From Rhizobacter sp. (GTDB taxonomy: Bacteria; Pseudomonadota; Gammaproteobacteria; Burkholderiales; Burkholderiaceae_C): DNA of 64,000 bases. The notes under the pieces are model-generated. The model saw nothing but the letters and a program-made list of their open reading frames with translations. It was not told the DNA's origin and did no database searches. This document shows, in pieces, positions 49,348 to 58,999 of the stretch. A program made the translations under genes and the position numbers. Position 1 is the first letter of the stretch, and the number at the start of each line of letters is the position of its first letter. Location of the stretch: positions 28,186 to 92,185 of the forward strand of contig JAMLIM010000002.1 of NCBI GenBank assembly GCA_023954175.1. Reading direction: 5' to 3'.

Positions 49348-50445
49348 TCAGTTCGACGCCTTGATCAAGCGCCCGCCGAGGCGCTGCACCGGCCGCGCGT
49401 TCATCGGGTACAGGCGCGCGAAGATCGCGATCTGCTCGGCGGACAGTTGCACCGGCTGGCGCATCACCATCCACAGCACGCCTTCGCTGCATGGCGGCGT
49501 CGTGAGCGAGCCCATGTAGGTGTAGTAACCGCGGTCTTCGGGCAGCAATGCGGCGATCTCCAGGCTCTTGCGGGCGACAACCGGCTCGCCCTTTTCGAGC
49601 GGCAGGTTGTTCCAGACCGCTTGCACGATCGCGTTCGCGCTGCCGGGCTCGAGCAGCACAGCGACGACCGCGAGGCGTCCGTCCGCGGACTTGTGCACCA
49701 GGTGCGCGACCATCGCGAACTGGCGGCCGTCGATGCGCTCTTCGGACGGTTTGTGAAAGTGGAACTGTTGCAGTGCATAGCGCCGCCCCAGCACCTCGAT
49801 CGAATTGCCGGGCTCGAGGTCGACCTGCACCGTGTGTCCGTTGTCGATCACGCGAAATCCGGTGGGGTGGTAGTCGAAGGCGATGGGTTCGAGGTCGACC
49901 CTGATGCCGTCGCGTATGTCGATCGGGCTCTGCCGGCTGCCGCGGCCACAGGCCGCGAAGTCGGAGTTGAGTTCCGCCCAGTGATCCGGGCCGGCCGCGC
50001 CCTGATAGTCCCAGTGCCCCGGGCCTGCGGGCGCGTGGGGCGGCGACGACGCCGTGCCGGCGCGCGGCGCCGCTGTCGGACGCGCCGTCGACTGTGACGA
50101 GGGTGAAGCGACGGCGACACGCGGCGTCGCTGCTGCAGCCGTCGCGCCGCGATTGACGACACGGATCATCCCCGGATGCGTCGAGTCGAGCGAAGCGTCG
50201 TTGCCGAGCTTGGCGGCCAGGCGCTCGCGCAGGAATTCCATCGGGTCCTGCGGCCCCTTGCGCGGTGCGGACGGACGCTGCGCGTTGCCGGCCGGCGCGG
50301 AGGCAGACACCGATGCGGACGCGGACGCGGACGAGGAGGCGGAGGCGGAGGCAGTCGCCGGCTGCGGTGTCGGCCCGGACGCCTGGGTCGGCGCGCCGGC
50401 GGTCGCCAGCAGCAGCGCGCCTAGCCAGACCATCGACATCCGCAT
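49348..50445 (-). CDS. Exported alpha-type carbonic anhydrase with a long Ser/Ala linker
   Basis: Hydrates CO2 in the periplasm. The 365-residue product has a signal peptide, a Ser-Ala repeat stretch ([19 protein letters not shown]), a charged region (QDPMEFLRERLAAKLG), an Ala/Pro/Ser linker, and the catalytic domain from about 145: SPIDI, QFHFHKPSEE with two zinc His, AMVAHLVH with the third, and LTTPPCSEGVLW. The extra 120-residue N-terminal region is unusual for the family and may be a partner-binding or wall-spanning part. Confidence 0.9.
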   Translation of the reverse strand: MRMSMVWLGALLLATAGAPTQASGPTPQPATASASASSSASASASVSASAPAGNAQRPSAPRKGPQDPMEFLRERLAAKLGNDASLDSTHPGMIRVVNRGATAAAATPRVAVASPSSQSTARPTAAPRAGTASSPPHAPAGPGHWDYQGAAGPDHWAELNSDFAACGRGSRQSPIDIRDGIRVDLEPIAFDYHPTGFRVIDNGHTVQVDLEPGNSIEVLGRRYALQQFHFHKPSEERIDGRQFAMVAHLVHKSADGRLAVVAVLLEPGSANAIVQAVWNNLPLEKGEPVVARKSLEIAALLPEDRGYYTYMGSLTTPPCSEGVLWMVMRQPVQLSAEQIAIFARLYPMNARPVQRLGGRLIKASN

Positions 50446-50516
50446 GTGAACACCCCGCCCGCGCCTCGAATGCGACGCCTCGCCTTCATATCGGCGCGCG
50501 CGAGCGCCAGTTGAAT

Positions 50517-51722
50517 TCAGCCGAGCCGCTGCTTGACCCAGAGCCAGGCGATCGCGCCGACGCTCATCATCGCGAGCGAGGTGACCGCAAGCGCGACGGC
50601 CGAATGCATCACGAGCGGCGCGATCGCGCCGGCGACGAAGCCGTTGGCCATGCTGCCGATGAACGCCTGCACCGAAGACGACATGCCGCGCCGCTCGGGA
50701 ATGAGGTCGAGCACCAGCAGCGTGACGACCGGCACCATCAACGCCCAGCCAAAGGCGTAGATCGCGATCGGCCACATCGCCCACCACGCATTCGGCTCGA
50801 ACGCCAGATTGAGCGCGACGTTCACGATCGAAATCGCAACCATGATGATGAAGCCGCGGCGGATCTGGTGCTTGGGCCGGATGTTGCCGGCAAGCCGCCC
50901 CGACAGCCAGGCGCCCGACATGATGCCGCCGATCGTCATGCAGAAGAACCAGAAGAACTGGCCCGGCCCGAGGCCGAGAATGTCGCCGAGGAAGACCGGC
51001 GCCGACAGCACGTAGAGAAACATGCCGTTGAACGGGATACCGCTGGCCAGCGCAAGCAGCATGAAGCGCGGGTTCTTCGCCAGTTCCCAGTAGCCGCGCA
51101 TCAGGTTGCCGACGTTGAAGGCCTGCCTGTGTCCGAGGTGCAGCGTCTCCGGCAGCAGTTTGTAGTTGGCGGCCCAGAGCACCAGGCCGACGGCCGTCAG
51201 GAACCAGAAGATCGCGTGCCAACCCACGTGGATGAAGAGAAAACCGCCGACCATCGGCGCGACGGCCGGCGCGATGCCGAAGTAGATCGTCACCTGCGAC
51301 ATCACGCGCTGCGCGTCGGCGGGGTGGAACATGTCGCGGATCACCGCGCGCGAGATGACGACCCCCGCGCCCGCCGACATGCCCTGCACCGCACGCCAGA
51401 AGACGAGCGCGCCGATGCTGTCGGACAGCGCACACCCGGCCGATGCGAGCGTGAACAGCGCAATGCCCCACAGCACGACCGGGCGGCGGCCGAAACTGTC
51501 GGACAACGCGCCGTGAAAGAGGTTCATGATGGCGAAGCCGAACAGGTAGGCCGAGAGCGTCTGCTGCATCTCGACCGGCGTCGCCCCGATCGACTTCGAA
51601 ATGCCGGCAAAGGCCGGCAGATAGGTGTCGATCGAGAACGGCCCGAGCATCCCGAGGCATGCGAGCAGCAGCGCGAGCGTCCATTTCGGCGCACGCCACA
51701 AGGTGTGGGCGTCGGGGTTCAT
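50517..51722 (-). CDS. Bcr/CflA-type MFS drug exporter
   Basis: Twelve-helix proton-driven exporter. The 401-residue product has LLACLGMLGPFSIDTYLPAF, the loop motif GALSDSFGRRPVVL and RAVQGMSAGAGVVISRAVIRD, the DHA1/Bcr signature. The start MNPDAHTLWRAPKW is the first Met in a reasonable context. Bicyclomycin or sulfonamide-type substrates are known for relatives; the substrate here is open. rnpB lies 35 bp upstream on the same strand. Confidence 0.9.
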   Translation of the reverse strand: MNPDAHTLWRAPKWTLALLLACLGMLGPFSIDTYLPAFAGISKSIGATPVEMQQTLSAYLFGFAIMNLFHGALSDSFGRRPVVLWGIALFTLASAGCALSDSIGALVFWRAVQGMSAGAGVVISRAVIRDMFHPADAQRVMSQVTIYFGIAPAVAPMVGGFLFIHVGWHAIFWFLTAVGLVLWAANYKLLPETLHLGHRQAFNVGNLMRGYWELAKNPRFMLLALASGIPFNGMFLYVLSAPVFLGDILGLGPGQFFWFFCMTIGGIMSGAWLSGRLAGNIRPKHQIRRGFIIMVAISIVNVALNLAFEPNAWWAMWPIAIYAFGWALMVPVVTLLVLDLIPERRGMSSSVQAFIGSMANGFVAGAIAPLVMHSAVALAVTSLAMMSVGAIAWLWVKQRLG

Positions 51723-51756
51723 CAGGTGTTGTGCTTGTTTGTCGGCGGTGCAGAAA

Positions 51757-52200
51757 AGTGTGAAGCGGGCCGATAGGCCGGATTCTGTGCGGCGTGCCTT
51801 CCTGCGAAGGCGCCGCCGTGACCGCCATTCCTCTGGGCCGCGCATCGCTGCGCGGCTCGGTGCCACCTACCCGCCGGCTCTGCGGGCCGCATCATCGCCG
51901 GCCTATTTGGTGTTGCTGCGCGCAGAGATTGCCCGTTTCACCCAAGGCGGGCCTGGCCCGCCTTGGGTGCTGCTCGGTTCGGGCTTGCGCCCGAGTCCGC
52001 TCGGCGTTGCCTCACGGACTGCCTGCTCGCGCAGGCACCTTGCAGACCACCCGGACGGGAGCCCACCTTGACTCGTCTCTGTTGCTCTGATCCTCGGCTC
52101 ACGCCGGACAGCCGTTAGCTGCTGCGCCGCCCTGTGCAGTCCGGACCTTCCTCCAGTGCACCCTTTCGGGTCTTGCACCAGCGGCGGTCTGGCCCGCTTC
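51757..52200 (-). ncRNA. rnpB: RNase P RNA, bacterial type A
   Basis: Catalytic RNA that matures tRNA 5' ends. On the minus strand it starts GAAGCGGGCCAGACCGCC, contains the conserved GAGGAAGGTCCGGACTGCAC and ends with CCGGCCTATCGGCCCGCTTC. The first and last ten bases (GAAGCGGGCC and GGCCCGCTTC) form P1. ACACTTTTC follows as a terminator tail. A GATAAT at 52210-52215 would be a -10 about 10 bp before the 5' end. About 440 nt is longer than E. coli's 377. Confidence 0.95.
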
Positions 52201-52267
52201 ACGCTCGCGATTATCCGCGTGTATCGCGGCGCCCGCCGCCGGCGCCGCGCATGGCCCTTGGCGCGGC

Positions 52268-53059
52268 TCAGGCCGGGCCGGTGTAGCGCACCCGGTTCGG
52301 CTGCTTGTCGGGCTGCAGTTCGAAGAAATCGACGTGCTTCTTGAAGACCTTGGTCGACGCCGCCGTCTTGCCGAGCAGCTTGGCCTTGCGCAAGGGCTCG
52401 GCCGCGGTGCGCAGTTCGACCCACGCGCCGCCACGCAGCGCCGGCACCGCGGCAAGGATCTCCTGGACATCCGGCGGTGGCGCTGTCTTGGCAGGCTTCT
52501 CGGCGGGCTTCGGCGTTGTCCGCCGGTCGGACTTGCCGGCACGCTTGGTCGCTGCCTTGGGCGCGGGCTTGAGCGCCGCGCTGCCCGGTGCTGCGGCGCG
52601 CGGCGCGGCGCTTGTCGACGCACTGCGTGCCTTGGCGCGATGTTCGAGGTCGACGAAGGCGTCGTAGACCTGCGTCGACTCCTCGCCCGTCTTGCCTTTC
52701 TGGCCGATGCCCTCGACGCGGCAGCCCTTCTCGCGCAGGCGGATCACGAGCGGCGCGAAGTCGGAGTCGGACGAGACGACGACGACCACGTCCGGCCGCT
52801 CGGCGATCGCCAGGTCGATCGCGTCCACCGCGAGCGCGATGTCGGTCGAGTTCTTGCCGGTCGAGACGTTGACGATCGGGCGCACCGACAAGCGCTTGAA
52901 GAGCGCCAGATGCTTGACGGCCGATTCGGCAGTGCAGTAGGCACGCCGCACATGCGCCGCGCCATGGCGTTCGACGACCGCGATGAGCGCCTGCTCGAGG
53001 ACGTTGGCCGAGACGTTGTCGGCATCGATCAGCACCATCACGCGCGGGTCCGAATTCAT
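52268..53059 (-). CDS. NYN-domain (LabA-like) nuclease with a C-terminal OST-HTH/LOTUS-like domain
   Basis: The 263-residue product has a PIN-like NYN domain (about 5-135) with acidic residues in [27 protein letters not shown] and [16 protein letters not shown], the set expected for a metal-dependent RNase. A basic Lys/Ala/Pro linker follows, then a domain (about 200-260: [27 protein letters not shown]) that reads as a LOTUS-like RNA-binding fold. The ATG overlaps the pyrC stop by 4 bp. Substrate unknown. Confidence 0.85.
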   Translation of the reverse strand: MNSDPRVMVLIDADNVSANVLEQALIAVVERHGAAHVRRAYCTAESAVKHLALFKRLSVRPIVNVSTGKNSTDIALAVDAIDLAIAERPDVVVVVSSDSDFAPLVIRLREKGCRVEGIGQKGKTGEESTQVYDAFVDLEHRAKARSASTSAAPRAAAPGSAALKPAPKAATKRAGKSDRRTTPKPAEKPAKTAPPPDVQEILAAVPALRGGAWVELRTAAEPLRKAKLLGKTAASTKVFKKHVDFFELQPDKQPNRVRYTGPA

Positions 53060-54087
53060 TGCATCTTCCAGTTCAGGGTTTCGCCGGCGAGCAGCGGTTT
53101 GAGTCGGGCGTCGCCGAAAGGAATCGATTCGGGCAGCGTCCACGCCTCGCGACGCAGCGTGACGGTGCCGGTGTTGCGCGGCAGGCGATAGAAGTCCGGC
53201 CCGTTGAAGCTGGCGAAGGCTTCGAGCTTGTCGAGCGCCCCGGCCGCGTCGAAGGCCTCGGCGTAGAGCTCGAGCGCGCTCAGCGCAGTGAAGCAGCCCG
53301 CGCCGCAGACCGATTGCTCCTTCAGCGCGACCGCGTGCGGCGCGCTGTCGGTGCCGAGGAAGAACTTCGCGCTGCCCGAAGTCGCCGCCTTGATCAGCGC
53401 CTGGCGGTGCGCCTCACGCTTGAGCACCGGCAGGCAGTAGAAGTGCGGGCGCAGGCCGCCGACGAAGAGCGCATTGCGGTTGTACAGCAGATGGTGCGCG
53501 GTGATCGTCGCCGCCGTGTTCTCGTCCGCTTCGGCCACGTACTGCGCCGCCTCGCGCGTCGTGATGTGCTCGAAGACGACGCGCAGGCCGGGGAAATCGC
53601 GCCGCATCGGCGTCATCACGCGCTCGATGAAGACCGCCTCGCGGTCGAACATGTCGACCACCGGGTCGGTCACCTCGCCGTGCACGAGCAGCGGCAGGCC
53701 TTCGCGCTGCATCGCCTCGAGCGCCGGATAGGTCTTGCGCAGGTCGGTCACGCCGGCATCGCTGTTCGTCGTCGCGCCCGCGGGGTAGAGCTTGACCGCG
53801 ACGACGCCCGCCGCCTTCGCGCGCACGACTTCGTCCGGCACGAGCGTGTCGGTGAGGTAGAGCGTCATCAGCGGCTCGAAGCCCGAGTCCGGGGGCAGCG
53901 CGGCCTGGATGCGCGCGCGGTAGGCGAGCGCCTGCGCCGTCGTCGTGACAGGCGGCTTCAGGTTCGGCATCACGATCGCGCGGCCGAACTGGCGCGCGCT
54001 GTGCGGCAACACCTCCGCCATCGCCGCGCCGTCACGCAGATGCAGGTGCCAGTCGTCGGGACGGGTGATCGTGAGGGATACGCTCAT
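53056..54087 (-). CDS. pyrC: Dihydroorotase (class II)
   Basis: Cyclises carbamoyl-aspartate in pyrimidine synthesis. The 343-residue product has the zinc motif [16 protein letters not shown], the carboxylated Lys in [21 protein letters not shown], and FLGTDSAPH. Length matches class II enzymes such as E. coli PyrC. A 190-bp gap with an inverted repeat separates it from the divergent PEP-CTERM gene. Confidence 0.96.
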   Translation of the reverse strand: MSVSLTITRPDDWHLHLRDGAAMAEVLPHSARQFGRAIVMPNLKPPVTTTAQALAYRARIQAALPPDSGFEPLMTLYLTDTLVPDEVVRAKAAGVVAVKLYPAGATTNSDAGVTDLRKTYPALEAMQREGLPLLVHGEVTDPVVDMFDREAVFIERVMTPMRRDFPGLRVVFEHITTREAAQYVAEADENTAATITAHHLLYNRNALFVGGLRPHFYCLPVLKREAHRQALIKAATSGSAKFFLGTDSAPHAVALKEQSVCGAGCFTALSALELYAEAFDAAGALDKLEAFASFNGPDFYRLPRNTGTVTLRREAWTLPESIPFGDARLKPLLAGETLNWKMQ

Positions 54088-54141
54088 GTTTTCATTTTCG
54101 CATCGCGGGACGCGCACCTCGCCGACTTGCCCGAGGTCAAT

Positions 54142-54198
54142 AACCCCCTAGTTTGTACCCCTTGACCGAGGGGGTTGGAGCTATGGCTTGCTACGCCG
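54142..54198 (+). promoter_or_regulatory. Inverted repeat and imperfect -24/-12 element before the second PEP-CTERM gene
   Basis: AACCCCC (54142-54148) and GGGGGTT (54170-54176) are 21 bp apart, with ACCCCTT between them. They are followed at once by TTGG and TTGCT elements that resemble a sigma-54 promoter, but the gap is one base longer than the strict GG-N10-GC spacing. PEP-CTERM genes in some betaproteobacteria depend on RpoN with PrsK/PrsR. The reading is therefore suggestive only. Confidence 0.3.
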
Positions 54199-54277
54199 AT
54201 GCTGCGTACAGTCCCAATCAGGGTCGGCCACGGCGCCGGGCCTGGGCCAGCATTTCCATTCGGGACAGGAGGACTTC

Positions 54278-54919
54278 ATGAAGACATTCAAGCAACTCGC
54301 GGTCGCGGCCGCACTCGCAGCGACCCTGCCGGCCTTCGGCGCGGTGATTCACCTGGACTTCGAAGGCATCGGTGACCAAAACCCGGTCGGCAATTTCTAC
54401 AACGGCGGCGGCGGCACCAACTATGGCGTGAGCTTCAGCGATGCGACGCTCGCGCTCGTCGATGCGGATGCCGGCGGCAGCGGCAACTTCGCCAACGAGC
54501 CGTCGCCCGACACCATCATGTTCTTCCTGGACGCGAACGACGCGATCCTGACGTACGCCGCCGGCTTCGACACCGGTTTTTCGTTCTGGTACACCTCGTC
54601 CACCGCGGCCACGGTGACGGTGTGGGACGGACTCGGCGGGACAGGCAATCTGCTCGGCTCGCTCGACCTCAGGGCACAGCACACCGACAACTGTGTCGGC
54701 GACCCGACCGGCACTTTCTGCAACTGGACGGCGGTCGGCGTGAAGTTCGATGGCATTGCCAAGTCGATCAACTTCGGCGGCACGGCGAACCAGACCGGCT
54801 ATGACAACATCACCTTCGGCTCTGACGTGCCGGTAATCCCCGAGCCTTCGACGTACGCGCTGATGGCGCTCGGACTGGCCGGCATCGGCCTCGTGGCGCG
54901 TCGCCGCCAGCGCAAGTAG
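54278..54919 (+). CDS. PEP-CTERM sorting-domain protein (second)
   Basis: The 213-residue product has a signal peptide (MKTFKQLAVAAALAATLPAFG), a jelly-roll-like beta-rich domain (LDFEGIG near the start, GVSFSDATL, FDTGFSFWYTS) with an internal Cys pair, and the C-terminal signal VIPEPSTYALMALGLAG, a helix and RRRQRK. ACAGGAGGA precedes the ATG. It has the same length as the first PEP-CTERM protein, but the central domains are unrelated. Confidence 0.88.
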   Translation: MKTFKQLAVAAALAATLPAFGAVIHLDFEGIGDQNPVGNFYNGGGGTNYGVSFSDATLALVDADAGGSGNFANEPSPDTIMFFLDANDAILTYAAGFDTGFSFWYTSSTAATVTVWDGLGGTGNLLGSLDLRAQHTDNCVGDPTGTFCNWTAVGVKFDGIAKSINFGGTANQTGYDNITFGSDVPVIPEPSTYALMALGLAGIGLVARRRQRK

Positions 54920-54973
54920 GACCAGCAAGACCTCCGGGCGCAACGCGCCCGCCTGTCTTTCGCATGTCGCCCG

Positions 54974-56854
54974 TCAGATCGCCAAGGTCTGGCGGGCGTT
55001 CTCTTTGGCGGCTGCCTTCTTGTCGGCAGCGTCCGCCTCGCCGCTCTGCTGCAATTGCCACATCTCGGCATAGCGCCCGGCGCGCGCCAGCAGTTCGGCG
55101 TGCGTGCCGCGCTCGACGATGCGGCCGTGCTCCATGACCAGGATCTGGTGCGCGTCGACGACGGTCGACAACCGGTGCGCGATGACGAGCGCCGTCTTGT
55201 TGCGCGCGACGCCTTGCAGTTCGGCCTGGATCGCGCGCTCGTTGGCTGAATCGAGCGCCGAGGTGGCTTCGTCGAAGATCAGGATCGGCGGGTTCTTCAG
55301 CAGCGTGCGCGCGATCGCGACGCGCTGCTTCTCGCCGCCCGAGAGCTTCAGCCCGCGCTCGCCGACCATCGTCTCGTAGCCCTTGGGCGTCGACGCGATG
55401 AAGGCGTGGATGCGTGCCGCCTGCGCTGCGGCGACGACCTCGTCGTGGCTCGCACCCGGTCGGCCGTAGGCGATGTTGTATTCCACCGTGTCGTTGAAGA
55501 GCACCGTGTCCTGCGGCACGATGCCGATCGCCGCGCGCAGGCTCGCCTGCGTCACGCTGCGCAGGTCCTGGCCGTCGATGGTGATGCGCCCGGCGCTGAC
55601 GTCGTAGAAGCGGTACATCAGACGCGCGAGCGTGGACTTGCCGGCGCCCGAAGGGCCGACGACGGCAACCGTCTTGCCGGCCGGGATCTCGAAGTCGAGC
55701 TCGTGCAGGATCGGCCGCGCGTTGGCCACGTCGTTGTCGTAGGCGAAGCTCACGCGCTCGAAGCGCACGATGCCGTGCTCGACCTGCAGCGGCTTCGCGT
55801 CCGGCGCGTCGGCCACCTCGCGCCCGCGCTCCAGGAGGCCGAACATCTTGTCGAGGTCGGTCAGGCTCTGCTTGATCTCGCGGTACAGCGTGCCGAGGAA
55901 GTTCAGCGGCACGTAGAGCTGGATCATGAAGGCGTTGACCATCACCAGGTCCCCGAGCGTCAGGCGGCCGTCGACCACGCCCTGCGTCGCGCGCCACAGG
56001 ATCGCGACGAGCGCGCTCGCGATGATGAGCTGCTGCCCGGTGTTGAGCAGCGACAGCGTGCGCTGGCTCTTGAGCGTCGCCAGCCGCAGCTTCTCGAGGT
56101 TCTCGTCGTAGCGCCGCGCCTCGAACTCCTCGTTGTTGAAGTACTTGACCGTCTCGTAGTTCAGCAGCGAGTCGATCGCGCGGCTGTGCGAGACCGAGTC
56201 GAACTCGTTCATCTGGCGCCGGAACTTGGTGCGCCATTCGGTGAGCGAGACGGTGAAGGTGATGTAGGTGACGAGCGCGACGACCGTGATGCCGGCGAAC
56301 CAGGCATCGAACTTCCACGCCAGGTAGCCGAGCACCAGGCCCACCTCGACCAGCGTCGGGATGATGCTGTAGATCGAATACGAAATCAGCGAGCGCACGG
56401 CGCGCGTGCCGCGCTCGATGTCGCGCGTCATGCCGCCCGTCTGCCGTTCGAGGTGAAAGCGCAGCGAGAGCGCGTGCAGGTGGCGGAACACCGACAGCGT
56501 GATGCTGCGCGCCGTGCCCTCGGTCGCCTTGGCGAACACGATCTCCCGAAGCTCGGTGAAGACGGTCGTCGAAAGGCGCAAGCCCGCGTAGGCGATCAGC
56601 AGGCCCGCCGGCACGACGAGCAGCGCGCGCGGATCGCCCGCCGGGATCGACAGGCTGTCGACGAGCGTCTTGAGCAGGATCGGCACGCCGACGTTGGCCA
56701 TCTTCGCGCCGACGAGAAACGCGAGCGCGATCCCCACCCGCCAGCGATAGAACCACAGGTAGGGCAGCAGCTTGCCGAGCGTCGCCCAGTCCGAGCGCGG
56801 CGCGCCGGGCACCGGATCGGAGGGCAGCGGCAGGGCCGAAGCGCGGGCTCGCAT
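54974..56854 (-). CDS. Atm1/HMT1-type ABC exporter (fused membrane and ATPase domains)
   Basis: The 626-residue product has six membrane helices (about 35-320) with the Atm1-class stretch NYETVKYFNNEEFEARRY, and an ATPase domain with GPSGAGKST, LSGGEKQRVAIARTLL and DEATSALD. Mitochondrial Atm1 and bacterial relatives export glutathione-linked compounds tied to Fe-S or heavy-metal handling. The tail is Lys/Ala-rich. Start 56854 is chosen because upstream in-frame codons overlap the divergent gene's promoter space. Confidence 0.9.
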   Translation of the reverse strand: MRARASALPLPSDPVPGAPRSDWATLGKLLPYLWFYRWRVGIALAFLVGAKMANVGVPILLKTLVDSLSIPAGDPRALLVVPAGLLIAYAGLRLSTTVFTELREIVFAKATEGTARSITLSVFRHLHALSLRFHLERQTGGMTRDIERGTRAVRSLISYSIYSIIPTLVEVGLVLGYLAWKFDAWFAGITVVALVTYITFTVSLTEWRTKFRRQMNEFDSVSHSRAIDSLLNYETVKYFNNEEFEARRYDENLEKLRLATLKSQRTLSLLNTGQQLIIASALVAILWRATQGVVDGRLTLGDLVMVNAFMIQLYVPLNFLGTLYREIKQSLTDLDKMFGLLERGREVADAPDAKPLQVEHGIVRFERVSFAYDNDVANARPILHELDFEIPAGKTVAVVGPSGAGKSTLARLMYRFYDVSAGRITIDGQDLRSVTQASLRAAIGIVPQDTVLFNDTVEYNIAYGRPGASHDEVVAAAQAARIHAFIASTPKGYETMVGERGLKLSGGEKQRVAIARTLLKNPPILIFDEATSALDSANERAIQAELQGVARNKTALVIAHRLSTVVDAHQILVMEHGRIVERGTHAELLARAGRYAEMWQLQQSGEADAADKKAAAKENARQTLAI

Positions 56855-56920
56855 CGAAATGATGGACGGTTGGGACTCGTGAAAGAATCGGGCGACTCGT
56901 GACAGCCAGAGGTGGGGCAC

Positions 56921-57409
56921 ATGCCTGAACAATCAAGCCGGCGCGCATCGGCGGCAAAGACAGCTGCGACGACAGCGAAAGCGACACGGCCGCAGGAGGC
57001 GACGCCGAACCATACCGCAGCGCCGCTGTGCCTGCCGACGGACCGCGAACTCGTGATGCGCGTGATGCCGCTGCCGGCCGATTCGAACGCCAACGGCGAT
57101 GTCTTCGGCGGCTGGATCATGGCGCAGGTCGACCTCGCCGGCGCGGTGCTGCCCTCGCGCATCGCCAAGGGCCGGATCGCGACCGTCGCCGTCAACGAGT
57201 TCGTCTTCAAGCAGCCGGTCTCGATCGGCGACCTGCTGAGCTTTTACGCCAACATCGTGCGCGTCGGCCGCACCTCGATCACGGTGCGCGTCGAGGTCTA
57301 CGCCGAACGCGACCCGGCCGATCTGCGCGTGGTCAAGGTGACCGAGGCCAATCTCACCTACGTCGCGATCGACGAAGACGGCATCCCGCGCGAGATTCCA
57401 GGGAGTTGA
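56921..57409 (+). CDS. Acyl-CoA thioesterase (YciA-like hotdog)
   Basis: The 162-residue product has an Ala/Thr-rich N-terminal 40 residues, then the hotdog domain with MRVMPLPADSNANGDVFGGW, AQVDLAGAV with the catalytic Asp, and VNEFVFKQPVSIGDLLSFY. This matches the hexameric YciA group acting on many acyl-CoAs. The ATG follows GAGGTGGGG. It is divergent from the ABC exporter with a 66-bp gap. Confidence 0.88.
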   Translation: MPEQSSRRASAAKTAATTAKATRPQEATPNHTAAPLCLPTDRELVMRVMPLPADSNANGDVFGGWIMAQVDLAGAVLPSRIAKGRIATVAVNEFVFKQPVSIGDLLSFYANIVRVGRTSITVRVEVYAERDPADLRVVKVTEANLTYVAIDEDGIPREIPGS

Positions 57410-57559
57410 GGCGCCATCTTGCGGCGCGCGGGTCGGTCGGCGGCGCGATGCCGGCGCGGTTCGCCCATCCTGTCGAGCCCGGGTGTCGCCCGGCGCGCTC
57501 GAGTCAGCCCGCCGGCAACCGCCGGGCAATGATCTCGGTCAGTGCCGACACCGGCCCGT

Positions 57560-58915
57560 TCAGCTGCGAATCGACGGCGCGGCAAAGGCCGCTTCCATCT
57601 CGCGGCGCAGCCGGTACGCGGCGGTGCCGGTGTCGATCGCGACGTCGGCCCAGCTCAGCGACTGGCCCTGCTTCACGGGCCGCAGCACCTTGACCTCATG
57701 CGCCAGCCCGAGCGGCACGCCACCCAGGCGCAGCGAGGTCGCTGCCGGCAGCAGCTTGCCCCACACCGTGTAGCCGCCTTCGCCGTCGAGCATTTCGCCC
57801 GACTGCAGGTCGCGCTTGGCGGTGGCGACGACGTCGGCGTTCCAGCCGCTGGCGACGCCGGTCGCTTCGCCACGCAGCGCGACGCTGGCGACGCTGACGC
57901 CGACTTCCAGGCCGATCAGATGCCAGCGCTTGTACAAGGTGAAGTAGCGCCCGCTCGGATCGGTGTGCGCGTTGTATTCCTCGAAGCAGTTGCGGATGTA
58001 TTCGGTCTCGCCCTCGACCGTGACCCACACGCCCATGCGGATGTCGTAGGGGATCACGCGGCCGTCGGTTTCCAGCGACGAGATCACCTCGACCATGCCC
58101 TTGCGCTCGAGCACGCCGCCCTCGCTGATCGGGCGCGTCACGAAGGGAATGTCCTCGACGCTCGCCGGCGGATAGAGCAGGCCGTTGCTCGGCACCGTCA
58201 GGCCGGTCGCGTTGCTGACCGCGGTGCACTCGATCGACGGCTTGCTGCCATCGAGGAAGCTGTTGAACATCTTCGGGTTCAGCCCGCCGCGCTCGGCCTG
58301 CTCGGGGCTCAGGCCGTAGTAGCCCCAGACGGTGTCGGGCGTCGACTGGCTGAAGTGCGGCAGCCACTTGTGGCCGCGCCCGGCCGCGACCACCGGGAAG
58401 CCGCAGCTGCGCGCCCAGTCGACGAGGTCGCAGATCAGCGCCGGCTGGTCGCCGAAGGCGAGCGAATAGACGACGCCGGCGTCGGCCGCGCGCTTGGCCA
58501 GCAGCGGCCCGCAGAACGCGTCGGCCTCGACCGTGACGTTGACGACGTGCTTGCCTTGCGCGAAGGCCTCGAGGCAATGCTCGACCGCGGCGACGGGCGA
58601 ACCGGTGCATTCGACGACGACGTCGATCGCCGGATGGCCCACCAGCGCGCGCCAGTCGTCGCCGACATGGGTGTTGCCGTCGGCGATCGCGGCGTCGATC
58701 GATCGCGCGCTGCTGCGATCGTCGGGCCAGCCGACGCGTTTCAGGTTGGCGCGCGCGGCAGCCGGCGAGAGATCGGCGATTGCGGCCAGATGCACGCCCG
58801 GCGTGTTCGGCACCTGCGCCAGGTACATCGAGCCGAACTTGCCGGCGCCGATCAGGCCGACGCGGATCGGGCGGCGCTCGGCGGCGCGTTGTTGCAGCTT
58901 GGCGTGAAGACTCAT
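57560..58915 (-). CDS. NAD(P)-dependent oxidoreductase with a C-terminal SAF-like domain
   Basis: The 451-residue product has a Rossmann fold (VGLIGAGKFGSMYLAQ), ECTGSPVAAVEHCLEA, VNVTVEADAFCGPLLAKRA and a C-terminal region with TAKRDLQSGEMLDGEGGYTV, typical of SAF domains. Proteins of this build are often mis-labelled FlgA or homoserine dehydrogenase. In relatives they lie in sugar-acid or four-carbon acid catabolism clusters, but no partner genes are visible here, so no substrate is assigned. Confidence 0.8.
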   Translation of the reverse strand: MSLHAKLQQRAAERRPIRVGLIGAGKFGSMYLAQVPNTPGVHLAAIADLSPAAARANLKRVGWPDDRSSARSIDAAIADGNTHVGDDWRALVGHPAIDVVVECTGSPVAAVEHCLEAFAQGKHVVNVTVEADAFCGPLLAKRAADAGVVYSLAFGDQPALICDLVDWARSCGFPVVAAGRGHKWLPHFSQSTPDTVWGYYGLSPEQAERGGLNPKMFNSFLDGSKPSIECTAVSNATGLTVPSNGLLYPPASVEDIPFVTRPISEGGVLERKGMVEVISSLETDGRVIPYDIRMGVWVTVEGETEYIRNCFEEYNAHTDPSGRYFTLYKRWHLIGLEVGVSVASVALRGEATGVASGWNADVVATAKRDLQSGEMLDGEGGYTVWGKLLPAATSLRLGGVPLGLAHEVKVLRPVKQGQSLSWADVAIDTGTAAYRLRREMEAAFAAPSIRS

Positions 58916-58999
58916 GAGGCGCAGCGTTTGAGATCGCCGTTCGGCGCGGTGTTGGACTTCTGCGGCGATTGCCGCAGCGGGCCGTCGCGCTCGAATGCC

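Noticed and set aside
51757-52424. Protein frames across the RNase P RNA
   Set aside because: Conserved rnpB core sequences and P1 pairing explain the region.
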